The notes: generated from the letters alone by a model not told the origin. 7,473 nt of DNA from Eudoraea sp. (GCA_024642325.1 JAHEBI010000109.1:1-7473); one strand, 5' to 3'. Numbered from the stretch's first letter, positions 1 through 7,223 are shown. Numbers and translations: made by a program.

Positions 1-342
1 ACTTGGACAAACCACATCAGGGTTTCCACCGCTAAAAAAGAACAGTGTAATCGTGACATATAGTTGTGTGTTCTCCGGTAAACCTAGCGGAGGAGTGTAA
101 GAAAGGGAACTTCCCACATTAGTGTTGTCAACTATATCCACACCTCCCGGAGTTGTGCCTATTGAAATGATGTAGCCCGGAACCCCCACTACGGCATTCC
201 ATGTAATGGTAGAATTTACGGGAACATCAGTGGATCCGTTGAGAGGAAATGTCAATACGGGAGAATTGCATACCTGTGCCCATGAATAAAATGACAGACA
301 CAGAAATATAAAAAAAATTATATTATTCTTAACTAAACCCAT
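1..342 (-). CDS. Secreted Ig/fibronectin-like protein, probable T9SS substrate (N-terminal part only)
   Basis: This is the first 114 residues of a gene that runs off the left edge, so its total length and C-terminus are unknown. It starts MGLVKNN, followed by a strongly hydrophobic stretch (about residues 8-20) and SWAQ, a typical Bacteroidota Sec signal peptide with cleavage probably just before or after Q23. Residues 28-112 look like one beta-sandwich domain of the fibronectin III/Ig type, with a 'P-x-NGSTDVPVNSTITWNA' opening, a 'VPGYIISIGT' strand and a 'SLSYTPP' strand. Such domains are common in T9SS-exported flavobacterial surface proteins. The gene lies 49 bp downstream of, and co-oriented with, the T9SS type B gene at 392-3091, so cotranscription is possible. 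That it is itself a T9SS cargo is inferred from the domain style and the neighbour, because the sorting domain would lie outside the window. The ATG at 342 is the only good start before the signal peptide. Confidence 0.8.
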   Translation of the reverse strand, partial: MGLVKNNIIFFIFLCLSFYSWAQVCNSPVLTFPLNGSTDVPVNSTITWNAVVGVPGYIISIGTTPGGVDIVDNTNVGSSLSYTPPLGLPENTQLYVTITLFFFSGGNPDVVCPS

Positions 343-374
343 TTTCCAATTAATTCCGTACAATATAAAACATC

Positions 375-387
375 CTGATTTTATCAG
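375..387 (-). terminator. Weak hairpin after the T9SS type B gene
   Basis: CTGAT-TTT-ATCAG is a perfect 5-bp inverted repeat with a 3-nt loop. It begins a few bases after the TAG stop of the gene at 392-3091. On the minus strand it is followed by an AT-rich stretch, not a clean T-run. It could attenuate transcription between the two surface-protein genes, but the stem is short and may be chance. Confidence 0.2.
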
Positions 388-391
388 ATAA

Positions 392-3091
392 CTATCTTTT
401 TAAGGTAAAATGGCCTTTAATTTCTCTTCCATCTTCCAATTTTAAATTAAACCAATAATCAGAGGCAGGAAGTATGCTGGAACCGGATGTGCCGTTCCAG
501 CCCTGCTCTTCGGCCTTGATTTGTGCAACAAACTTTCCATAACGATCAAAAATGGCAATCGAAGCATCGGGTTGAAACGTGTCATTTATTCCGGTAATTT
601 GCCAATAATCATTAATTCCATCCCCATTAGGGGTAAAAAATTTGGGATAACCCATTACAGATACCTCTTTTTCTATCTCCCCACAACCATTGGTGTCCCT
701 TATGGTCAGGGTTAAAAAACCTGGTTCTAAATTTTTAAAAATATTCTCAGTTTGAAATGTAATTCCATCAAGAGAATATTCATAGAGCCCATCACCTGTT
801 ACTTCTACCTCCACGGAATTATTCGTTGAAAAATCTGTAATGTTAATATTCCTAATAATGGGTTTTCCCGAAGAAATAACGGTAAATTCTACGCTATTTT
901 CACAAATTATTTCTTCCCCACTGATGTTATAAACAAAATTTGTTTCCAGGATATAATTACCAGCTTCCGTTATATCGACCACTTCATTTTCTGAGATAAG
1001 TTCTTCCCTGTTGTTTGTTTGTTTTGACCATCTGTAAGAACTAAAACCTTGCGGCCCATTGATAAAAAGTACGGTCCCTTCACATATGATATAATTCTCC
1101 TGCAATTTAAGTTTGGGAGATTCAGTGACTATCAATTCAATGGCTTGCACACCTGGACATTGTCCGGGATTTTCCAGTCGCCCGTAGACTGTTGATGTTT
1201 CGGCCACATAAAGTCCATTGAGTTCATTTTGTTCCAAACCCAAATCTTCCGGTGATTCATAAAATCTGATTTCTTCATTTGTATATTTTAGGCCAATAGC
1301 TTCCAGATCAAAGCTTCCTAATAGGAATTCGTCATTGGGAATTTCATCACAACTGTAAAAGGGGCCATATGGACTTGTCTCAACAGATACTGGGTTAATT
1401 GTGAGCTGAAGTTCTCCAAAATAGGTACACCCCAGAATATTTACTGCTTTGTAATACAACAATTGGTTAAATGGGGAAGTATTTTGAAATTCAATGGTAT
1501 TAGGAATTTTTATATCATTATCCCTGTTGGAAATACTTTCATAGAAATAATAGAAAATATCAGGGTCGCTATTAATTTCTTCTAAATTAATAGCCGCTAT
1601 ACCGTCTGTAGAATTAGTAAAATCGAGGTCACATTGAGTTAAAGTGAGTAGTGGTGCAGGAACAGGAAGTATTTTTATAAGAGCTTCACCAATAACAGGG
1701 CAATCAGTAGGATTGGGCAGTGTTATATCCACACTGTAACGACCTGAATCATCGTCGTCTGCATTTAAAATTTCAAGATAATAATTTGTAGGGACTACAA
1801 TGGGTATTCCATTTTTTAACCAGGAATATGTTGCCCCCGGGATTTCTTCCGCTTCGAGCCTAAAGGATTCCCCTGCACATTTTGTAAGTGTACTGCTCCT
1901 GGTTCCATCATTATTGAGAACTAATTGTGTTTTTCCAAAAAACGACTGTATAAACGGGGGTAAACCCTGTGTGGCATTACCTTCTAAAAGTACAGCATTG
2001 TGCTCATAATCAGCGGCAACCCCTTTTTCATCTGGCTTATTTATTACCCCTAAATAAGGCGTACCCTGAAAATAATTCTCGGCAATAGTGCGGTATATTT
2101 TTCCATTATTGCCTAATTGCAAGGCCCCGCGAAAGATTGCTCTTGTATCTAATATTACCTCTGAACCAGAAATGTCGGGGGCGGAGAGGTCATACTGCAG
2201 GAGGTGGGATAAATGCCCGGAAATTTCCAAAGTATTATTTGAAGAATGAACATAGAGATAATTGCTGTTTGGAGAAAATTCTACACCGTAGGCAAATTGA
2301 TCTGATGTGCTTATCGTAATTCTTTGCTGATTTGAAAGTATTCCTGTTGCTGCGTCAAAATCATAAATATAAAGTCCGGTTCTTACATTGGCGCTGGCCG
2401 CTTTAGTGCCATCTGCCGACAGTTTTAAATAACCTCTGGGATCATTTATAAATAAATCATTAAAAGTACTGGTAACGGGGGTGTTAACTACTCCTGTGGC
2501 ATTAATTTCGTATGCGTAATACGTGTTTAGATTATCTGATTGCCCGTCTGCAGAGGCCAGTGTTAATACCCATACTGAATTATCTGTGCAATCTTTAAGT
2601 ACTGCGGATATTTTTTCAGAACAGTCTTTTAGTAAATTAACATTTTTCTGAATTACAGCACCGTTGCCATTGTTCTGTGAAATATCTACAACGGAATAAT
2701 TTAACCCAAAATCGGGATCTATTTCTGAAATAGTCGTATCAACAGTAAAAATATAGTATTGATTTGGATCTTGCGGACTGGGGATGATCAGGGCAGACTG
2801 GGTACTGGAAGAATCGCCATACAGTCCCCTGCCATTTTGCATTATTTCATTGGTTTGGTCGTACACGGTAATTCCATCGGTATAGAAAAGCAGATTGCCA
2901 AAAGAATCGGAAATTGCAGCACAACCTTCAAAAGTATTGAGTTTACCTGTTTTAAGTGCTGTAACGCTACCATCATTATTAAACCTTAACCCGGCTTCCT
3001 TTCCAAAATACCAATTGGATGCTTCGCCCTGGCCTGAGACGAAAACGGGGCAAAGAATCAGAAAGAGCAATAATGTCCCGATCTTTTTCAT
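392..3091 (-). CDS. T9SS type B sorting domain surface protein (beta-propeller plus Ig/SprB-like modules)
   Basis: This 899-residue secreted protein is probably displayed on the cell surface or released through the type IX secretion system. Residues 1-20 (MKKIGTLLLFLILCPVFVSG) form a Sec signal peptide, cleaved near Q21. Residues about 25-385 resemble the beta-propeller seen in many such proteins, with repeated strands such as 'GNLLFYTDGITVYD', 'QYYIFTVD', 'GYLKLSADGTKAA', 'GVEFSPNSNYLYV' and 'QLGNNGKIYR'. Residues about 388-476 look Ig-like (KCAGESF, YSWLKNG, DSGRYSV), and about 660-740 form a second Ig/PKD-like unit (YRWSKQT, AGNYILE). Residues 745-812 resemble a SprB-type repeat (YEYSLDGITFQ, LTIRDTNGCG). 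Residues 814-899 are the type B sorting domain, with PKFFTPNGDGINDYW, an IAIFDRYGK strand, GWNG and a final GHFTLKR. An in-frame start 28 codons upstream was rejected because it overlaps the permease gene and puts a non-signal extension before a clear signal peptide. GGAAGA lies about 6 nt before the chosen ATG. The ligand or substrate is unknown. Confidence 0.93.
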   Translation of the reverse strand: MKKIGTLLLFLILCPVFVSGQGEASNWYFGKEAGLRFNNDGSVTALKTGKLNTFEGCAAISDSFGNLLFYTDGITVYDQTNEIMQNGRGLYGDSSSTQSALIIPSPQDPNQYYIFTVDTTISEIDPDFGLNYSVVDISQNNGNGAVIQKNVNLLKDCSEKISAVLKDCTDNSVWVLTLASADGQSDNLNTYYAYEINATGVVNTPVTSTFNDLFINDPRGYLKLSADGTKAASANVRTGLYIYDFDAATGILSNQQRITISTSDQFAYGVEFSPNSNYLYVHSSNNTLEISGHLSHLLQYDLSAPDISGSEVILDTRAIFRGALQLGNNGKIYRTIAENYFQGTPYLGVINKPDEKGVAADYEHNAVLLEGNATQGLPPFIQSFFGKTQLVLNNDGTRSSTLTKCAGESFRLEAEEIPGATYSWLKNGIPIVVPTNYYLEILNADDDDSGRYSVDITLPNPTDCPVIGEALIKILPVPAPLLTLTQCDLDFTNSTDGIAAINLEEINSDPDIFYYFYESISNRDNDIKIPNTIEFQNTSPFNQLLYYKAVNILGCTYFGELQLTINPVSVETSPYGPFYSCDEIPNDEFLLGSFDLEAIGLKYTNEEIRFYESPEDLGLEQNELNGLYVAETSTVYGRLENPGQCPGVQAIELIVTESPKLKLQENYIICEGTVLFINGPQGFSSYRWSKQTNNREELISENEVVDITEAGNYILETNFVYNISGEEIICENSVEFTVISSGKPIIRNINITDFSTNNSVEVEVTGDGLYEYSLDGITFQTENIFKNLEPGFLTLTIRDTNGCGEIEKEVSVMGYPKFFTPNGDGINDYWQITGINDTFQPDASIAIFDRYGKFVAQIKAEEQGWNGTSGSSILPASDYWFNLKLEDGREIKGHFTLKR

Positions 3092-3117
3092 AGTGTTCTT
3101 CCAAACACCACAAGATA

Positions 3118-3951
3118 CTATAAATCTCTCTTTTTTAGTAAAGTATAGGATAAATAGATAAAAATGGCGGTCCAACCAACGACTATAAGGATCTCATAGA
3201 ATTGGACGTGGTAATTCAGTGAGAATTCTTCACCTATCTGATCGGCAACCGTTTGAACTGCACTCAATCTGGTGAAAGGTTCTTTAATAAGGTTCCACAT
3301 AGAATTTAAAGGGAAAAAGCCCATTATTGTATCGGTAGTTTCTCCATCAAACAACTGCCATCTGATCATGCCTCTTACAAATCCTTCGAAAACCTGCCAA
3401 AGAATTAGAAAACCCAGTGCAAATGCGGAACGTTTTACCAGTATTCCCAGAAATAAACAGAATGAAAAGAATCCAACGAGTTTTACGAAAAATGCCAGCA
3501 GGAATTCCATGTCTGAAAATATGATGGATAATTCATTATAATCAGAATAGATGAGTCCAAGAATCATTGAAACCGCAAAAACAAATACCGTGGAAATAAG
3601 GGCAAATGAAATGACCGTCAGGAATTTAGAAAGAATAAATTCTTTTTTTGAAAGGCCATCAATAAGGTTTTGTTTTATTGTTTTGTTACTGTATTCATTA
3701 GCCATCATAGAAACGATAACTATGGCCAGGAAAAGCTTAAAAAAGGCAGTTATAAATGTATTGAAATGCCAGATATAGGGAAAATTAAATATACCCTGTT
3801 CTGCCAAATGAAATTTCACAGGTCCTATATCAAATTTTATGGCTGCTACCAATGCGATTGAAGTAAGAAGGACAAAATAGGATATGATAAGCGCCCTGCT
3901 AGCCTTATTGTTCCAAAGCTTTATAAATTCTATCTGCAATAACCTTTTCAT
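3118..3951 (-). CDS. ABC-2 type transporter permease
   Basis: This is the membrane subunit (277 aa) of the ABC transporter whose ATPase is encoded 19 bp upstream. The hydropathy by eye gives six helices, at about residues 19-38, 65-82, 110-136, 149-171, 173-190 and 252-272, the usual topology of the ABC-2 superfamily. A polar coupling segment after the second helix (ANEYSNKTIKQNLIDGLSKK, residues 84-103, then EFILSKF) matches the 'E-x-GT-x-(R/K)' region that contacts the ATPase in BcrB/LanE/NosY-like permeases. The N-terminus 'RLLQIEFIKLWNNKASR' is the usual amphipathic cytosolic entry helix. A loop of about 60 residues between helices 5 and 6 (about 191-251) is the largest soluble part. The substrate cannot be told from sequence; relatives act in antimicrobial-peptide resistance, lipid or copper-site maturation traffic. 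The next gene, encoding the T9SS protein, begins 26 bp after this stop. Confidence 0.9.
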   Translation of the reverse strand: MKRLLQIEFIKLWNNKASRALIISYFVLLTSIALVAAIKFDIGPVKFHLAEQGIFNFPYIWHFNTFITAFFKLFLAIVIVSMMANEYSNKTIKQNLIDGLSKKEFILSKFLTVISFALISTVFVFAVSMILGLIYSDYNELSIIFSDMEFLLAFFVKLVGFFSFCLFLGILVKRSAFALGFLILWQVFEGFVRGMIRWQLFDGETTDTIMGFFPLNSMWNLIKEPFTRLSAVQTVADQIGEEFSLNYHVQFYEILIVVGWTAIFIYLSYTLLKKRDL

Positions 3952-3970
3952 TCTTTATTCATTTGGAGAT

Positions 3971-4873
3971 TTAAATCGATTGATTTTCAGTTAGTGTAAG
4001 GAATTGTTCCTCCAGGCTTTCTCTTCGTTTAACCAAATGCGAGAGGACAATACCGTGTTTAAACAGGTCGTTGTTTAATTCACCGGCATTCATTTCCTTA
4101 TTAAGAAATGCCGTAATTAGTCCGTTCTCCGTTTTGATTTCACCAAAATTTGGATGATTCTCCAGGAATTTTATCAATACCTCGTTATGGTCAGTTTTCA
4201 ATTCAAAAAAGCCAAAACTCGCTAACATGCCGTCAACGGTACCGGAATATAGTTTTTCACCTTTTCTGAGAATGACTACATGACTGCATACTTTTTCAAC
4301 CTCATCCAATAAATGGGATGCTAAAAGAATAGTTGTGCCTTGTGAAGCAATTTTTTTAATGATTTCACGAATCTGATGAATTCCCTGAGGATCCAAACCA
4401 TTAGTAGGTTCATCTAAAATTAGAATTTCGGGATTATTTAAAAGGGCAGATGCAATGGCAAGGCGCTGTTTCATCCCAAGGGAATACGTCCTGAACTTAC
4501 TGTCCTTCCTTTCCCATAATCCTACAAGTTTCAATTTGTCTTCTATTCTTTGTTCGGAAACCTCTTTAATTTTACACACCAATTTCAAATTCTGAAGGGC
4601 CGTCATGTAGGGGTAGAAGTTGGGCCGCTCTATTATTGCGCCTACCTTTTTTAAAGCCTCGTGGGTTGAGGTGTTTCCGTCAAACCAGGAAAAACTCCCG
4701 CTTGTGGCGTTGACTACATTGAGAACAATCCCAAGGGTAGTGGATTTCCCACTGCCGTTGGGTCCCAATATGCCGTAAACGTTTCCTTTTTCTATTGAAA
4801 AAGACAAATTTTTAACTGCTGTAAGGTATCCGAATTTCTTTGTAAGATTGGTTACCGTTAGAATCGTTTCCAA
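3971..4873 (-). CDS. ABC transporter ATP-binding protein, BcrA/LanF-like
   Basis: This 300-residue ATPase should drive the adjacent ABC-2 permease from the cytoplasmic face of the inner membrane. Visible motifs are Walker A GPNGSGKST (37-45), a Q-loop position occupied by E82 in 'AIIERPNFYPY', a signature YSLGMKQR (130-137) in place of LSGGQ, Walker B ILILDEPTNGLDP (150-162, D154 and catalytic E155), and the H-loop ASH (H187). The E-for-Q change and the 'SLGM' signature are usual in the BcrA/LanF subclass. The C-terminal 80 residues hold the accessory domain ending 'RRESLEEQFLTLT', also typical. The start is a TTG: no ATG or GTG lies in frame between it and the upstream stop, and the N-terminus (ETILTVTNLTKKFG) aligns with the normal family start. 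No clear Shine-Dalgarno sequence precedes it. It heads the minus-strand cluster and is transcribed away from the gene at 4980. Confidence 0.93.
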   Translation of the reverse strand: METILTVTNLTKKFGYLTAVKNLSFSIEKGNVYGILGPNGSGKSTTLGIVLNVVNATSGSFSWFDGNTSTHEALKKVGAIIERPNFYPYMTALQNLKLVCKIKEVSEQRIEDKLKLVGLWERKDSKFRTYSLGMKQRLAIASALLNNPEILILDEPTNGLDPQGIHQIREIIKKIASQGTTILLASHLLDEVEKVCSHVVILRKGEKLYSGTVDGMLASFGFFELKTDHNEVLIKFLENHPNFGEIKTENGLITAFLNKEMNAGELNNDLFKHGIVLSHLVKRRESLEEQFLTLTENQSI

Positions 4874-4979
4874 TTTAGGTGGAGTTTTTAGGTTGTATCT
4901 AGTATACTTGACGAAGAAATCGTTATTTTGTTACAGAAGCTATAAAATTAAAATTAAATATATGTCCGGAGAGCGATTA
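4874..4979. promoter_or_regulatory. Divergent intergenic region, probable promoters for both flanking genes
   Basis: These 106 bp separate the first gene of the ABC cluster (minus) from the plus-strand kinase-like gene, so promoters for both should lie here. On the plus strand, TATACTTG (4903-4910) and TTATTTTG (4923-4930) each miss the Bacteroidota -7 consensus TAnnTTTG by one base, but neither has a well-spaced TTTG/TTG -33 element. On the minus strand, TATATTTA (within about 4954-4963) misses it by one base. The stretch 4940-4961 is nearly pure A/T, which suits the A-rich leaders that help translation in this phylum. The assignment of any single box is weak. Confidence 0.35.
4968..4973 (+). 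promoter_or_regulatory. Ribosome binding site supporting the start at 4980
   Basis: GGAGAG lies 6 nt before the ATG at 4980 and overlaps the reading frame that would begin at the alternative ATG at 4962. It favours 4980 as the main start. Strong Shine-Dalgarno sites are uncommon in Bacteroidota, so this is informative but not decisive. Confidence 0.45.
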
Positions 4980-6047
4980 ATGTCGAAGAAAAAACCCGCC
5001 TATCCAGTGAGCCCAAAATTGGATGCTTATTTGGACCAGTATAACCGAAAAATTGAAATACCAATTTTTTATGAGGACCTGTTGCGTTTTGCGGGTTCGG
5101 TTGTGGTATATGATAATGACGGGGAAGATACGTTATGGGTTAGGGTTTATTACTCTGATTCCGAAAGACTTGAGATTGACCATAGCCTTAAACAAGTATA
5201 TTCTATATTACATTCTGATGGTAGTGACAGGATCTTCCAATATTTGAATATTGATGCGGTGGATTATTGCACTTTCGGGAATTCAAAGCCTTTCCGAATT
5301 AAGATCAGGAATATTCTCAATGATAACTTTTTGTATTTCTATGTCAAAAAAACAGATGCTTCCCGGATTTATGGTTTGGAATTGGAGCATATGTTATCCC
5401 CATATAATCTAAACTTTTTAGTACACCAGGATACCCTTATTGAGGAACATATTGCCGGCATTCCAGGGGATGTATTTATTAAAGATATGCTGCCAAATTG
5501 CACGGAATCTGAAAAAGCGCAACTGGCTAAAGAATTCGTAAAATTTAATGAACGATGCATGATCAGGCTTTTGGGGGATATGCGATCTTATAATTATGTG
5601 ATTGTTCCCATGCACGACTTTGATCATGTGGTTTATAAGATAAGGGCCATTGATTTTGACCAACAGAGCTTTGAAGGTAAACTAAAGGTTTACCGCCCCC
5701 AGTTTTTTAAGGAGAACTATATTATGGTGCAAATGGTTCAGAACAAACTGCAAAAGGGCTCTGTAGATCAATATAAAATTGAAGAACGCTCCATAGTGGC
5801 CAAGAGAATTATCAGTTCCGGTGATCGAATTAACAGATTGGTAAATATTTGTAAATCCGATAACATATCACTTCCGGAAAACATTGAATCATTAAAAAAG
5901 CAGATTTATGATCTTACATTAGACGTTAATTTTAAGAAATGCAAAACTATGGGACAATTATTGGATCTTGCACTTGATTTTGTAAAGCGCAATTACCAGG
6001 ATGTGAGTATGAAGCAAATAATTGAGAAGAAAATCAAAATACCATAA
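4980..6047 (+). CDS. Conserved flavobacterial-type protein with kinase-like (APH-type) motifs, function unknown
   Basis: This 355-residue soluble protein has no signal peptide or membrane segment. I know sequences of this style as hypothetical proteins in Flavobacteriaceae, without an assigned function. What can be seen is a set of motifs in the order of an aminoglycoside-phosphotransferase/protein-kinase fold. There is a glycine turn between strands (YCTFGNSKPFR, 96-106), a beta-3-like strand with lysines (YFYVKKTD, K123/K124), a helix with glutamates (YGLELEHML, E134/E136), and a hinge-like EEHIAGIPGD (155-164). A catalytic-loop-like LLGDMRSYNY follows (D200 and N205, the D-x4-N spacing of kinases), then IRAIDFDQQ (D225-F-D227, the DFG-equivalent). 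The first 90 residues and the C-terminal 120, mostly helical, match nothing I recognise. The usual HxD/HGD histidine is replaced by leucine. The substrate is unknown. The start at 4980 is chosen for its GGAGAG site; 4962 would add MSGERL. The gene stands alone on its strand. Confidence 0.85.
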   Translation: MSKKKPAYPVSPKLDAYLDQYNRKIEIPIFYEDLLRFAGSVVVYDNDGEDTLWVRVYYSDSERLEIDHSLKQVYSILHSDGSDRIFQYLNIDAVDYCTFGNSKPFRIKIRNILNDNFLYFYVKKTDASRIYGLELEHMLSPYNLNFLVHQDTLIEEHIAGIPGDVFIKDMLPNCTESEKAQLAKEFVKFNERCMIRLLGDMRSYNYVIVPMHDFDHVVYKIRAIDFDQQSFEGKLKVYRPQFFKENYIMVQMVQNKLQKGSVDQYKIEERSIVAKRIISSGDRINRLVNICKSDNISLPENIESLKKQIYDLTLDVNFKKCKTMGQLLDLALDFVKRNYQDVSMKQIIEKKIKIP

Positions 6048-6055
6048 AGATTATG
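6043..6055. terminator. Small hairpin spanning both convergent stop codons
   Basis: CATAA-AGA-TTATG is a perfect 5-bp inverted repeat whose arms contain the TAA of the plus-strand gene and the complementary stop of the minus-strand gene. AAAA (6036-6039) and TTTT (6056-6059) flank it and could extend the stem past a 3-nt bulge. A T-rich stretch follows on the plus strand (6056-6068). It could act as a weak bidirectional terminator, but it has little GC, and part of the symmetry follows simply from two facing TAA stops. Confidence 0.25.
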
Positions 6056-7109
6056 TTTTCTGTTCCTTATTAAAATATACCAGGTAGTAGTACATTTGCC
6101 GTTCCTCATCCCATCCTTTTTCTACGTATTTTTCTGCTGATTCAGGATTAATAAAATCCAATTTGATCTGAATATTGGTATCCAGTTGAATAATATTTTT
6201 CATTTTTTTGCGCGAATCAGATACGGCTTTATTTGCAATATCAAAACTGGAAATATCTTCTATACTGTATTTTGGACCTTTCTCAGTTTTATAGTGTTTA
6301 AATTCAGGAATCAGATCCGGATTCTCCATTACTTCATTCAGAAAGTCATTTTCTTCAAAAGCATCATTTTTTGCAAAATGGTTTACGGCCCTATTCATGA
6401 ACATTACTTCCTGTTTTTTGTCTTCGGCAGGCAGTACTACATCTTTTGCAAAATTCTGACAAAATTTCAGGTAGTTTTTGGTGTAAAAATTATTATCTGC
6501 CAAAGCATCTACCCCAAGAAAATGTTCCAGCCAATATTTGGTATCGTACCGATTGCTATCTACAGATAATATTTTATAACCGCCTGATTTATTGGTATTA
6601 AATATCAGGCAGCCTTTATCAAGTTTATTCAGATTGATTCCTTGTTGAACAAGTAAATCCATATTGGTTCCATTTTCTGAGAATTGTAGAAAATCTTGTT
6701 TTATTTCGCTTTTAAAAATCCCGATCGCATCCGTTTTTTCGTTGTCCAGAAGTATGTCGGTCAGATGTGTGATATATACTTCACCACTTTTAATATGCGG
6801 ATGGTTGGACTGATCATACAAATGCCTGGTCAGTTTTAGAGATATCTCGTGAGCTAGTTCGGGTTTCTCAAAAATTTCAGAGACAAGCACATTAACCTCG
6901 TTGAATTCAGTATCAATCTCATGTGAAAAATGATAATAATTTTCTTCTTTGTCACGAAACGGTTTTAAAAAGTATTCCTTTAATAATCCATTAGTTTCAT
7001 CATCCGGGATAAAAGGTTCTTTGGAGAGAAACAAAGGTTCGGCTTTACTTTTATTACCAACACGGTGAAGTGATACACTTTCAATTTGGGTAGCATAAAG
7101 ATTGATCAT
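6051..7109 (-). CDS. Nucleoid-associated protein, NdpA/YejK family
   Basis: This 352-residue cytoplasmic protein fits the 37-kDa nucleoid-associated protein family (NdpA, YejK in E. coli), usually about 335-350 residues. Features that match are an N-terminal 'SVSLHRVGNKSKAEPLFLSKEPF' (12-33), 'YYHFSHEID' (58-66), and a helix ending 'LTRHLYDQSNHPHIKSGEVYI' (93-113), the family's conserved 'LY-x-x-S-x-HP-x-I-x-x-GE' block. It is followed by 'AIGIFKSEIKQDFL' (128-141), then 'GCLIFNTNKSGGYKILSVD' (166-184) and 'YWLEHFLGV' (192-200). Family members bind the nucleoid; in E. coli YejK is reported with the topoisomerase-linked nucleoid fraction, and its precise role is unsettled. The ATG at 7109 gives the family's normal N-terminus; no Shine-Dalgarno sequence is visible. 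The gene ends 3 bp from the facing plus-strand stop and begins 114 bp after the stop of the co-oriented gene at 7224. E. coli yejK is a family reference, not an orthology claim. Confidence 0.88.
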   Translation of the reverse strand: MINLYATQIESVSLHRVGNKSKAEPLFLSKEPFIPDDETNGLLKEYFLKPFRDKEENYYHFSHEIDTEFNEVNVLVSEIFEKPELAHEISLKLTRHLYDQSNHPHIKSGEVYITHLTDILLDNEKTDAIGIFKSEIKQDFLQFSENGTNMDLLVQQGINLNKLDKGCLIFNTNKSGGYKILSVDSNRYDTKYWLEHFLGVDALADNNFYTKNYLKFCQNFAKDVVLPAEDKKQEVMFMNRAVNHFAKNDAFEENDFLNEVMENPDLIPEFKHYKTEKGPKYSIEDISSFDIANKAVSDSRKKMKNIIQLDTNIQIKLDFINPESAEKYVEKGWDEERQMYYYLVYFNKEQKT

Positions 7110-7139
7110 AATAGTTATTGGGGTTTGTCTTTTGTTTAA

Positions 7140-7151
7140 TTAAGTACTTAA
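7140..7151. repeat. 12-bp perfect palindrome upstream of the NdpA-family gene
   Basis: TTAAGTACTTAA reads the same on both strands and lies about 31-42 nt upstream of the ATG at 7109, in a position where an operator could sit. No good -7/-33 boxes can be placed around it. In AT-rich DNA such a palindrome can arise by chance. Confidence 0.3.
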
Positions 7152-7223
7152 GTAGGGGTAGTAAATAAAACCGTGGAACTGAAAAATCTGCTTTAAATAA
7201 ATTTTAAATCCATAACAGCGATT

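Noticed and set aside
3092..3175. N-terminal extension of the T9SS type B protein (start at 3175)
   Set aside because: It would overlap the 3' end of the permease gene and place 28 residues before a textbook signal peptide that begins at 3091.
521..3861. Several plus-strand open frames of 60-90 codons opposite the T9SS and permease genes
   Set aside because: They are antisense shadows of well-supported genes, with no recognisable domains or start signals.
3118..4873. GldA/GldF gliding-motility transporter genes
   Set aside because: The signature and accessory domain are of the BcrA/LanF class, and the permease lacks the features I associate with GldF. The nearby 'gliding-motility' domain is only a T9SS sorting signal.
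4848..4961. N-terminal extension of the kinase-like protein from a TTG at 4848
   Set aside because: It overlaps the start of the divergent ATPase gene, covers the promoter region, and its residues look like translated AT-rich noncoding DNA.
5369..5663. Minus-strand open frames inside the kinase-like gene
   Set aside because: They overlap each other and a convincing plus-strand coding region, and match no family I know.
6186..6569. 127-codon plus-strand open frame
   Set aside because: It lies wholly antisense within the NdpA-family gene, and its F/I-rich composition is what the complement of a K/N/E-rich gene gives. It has no ribosome site.
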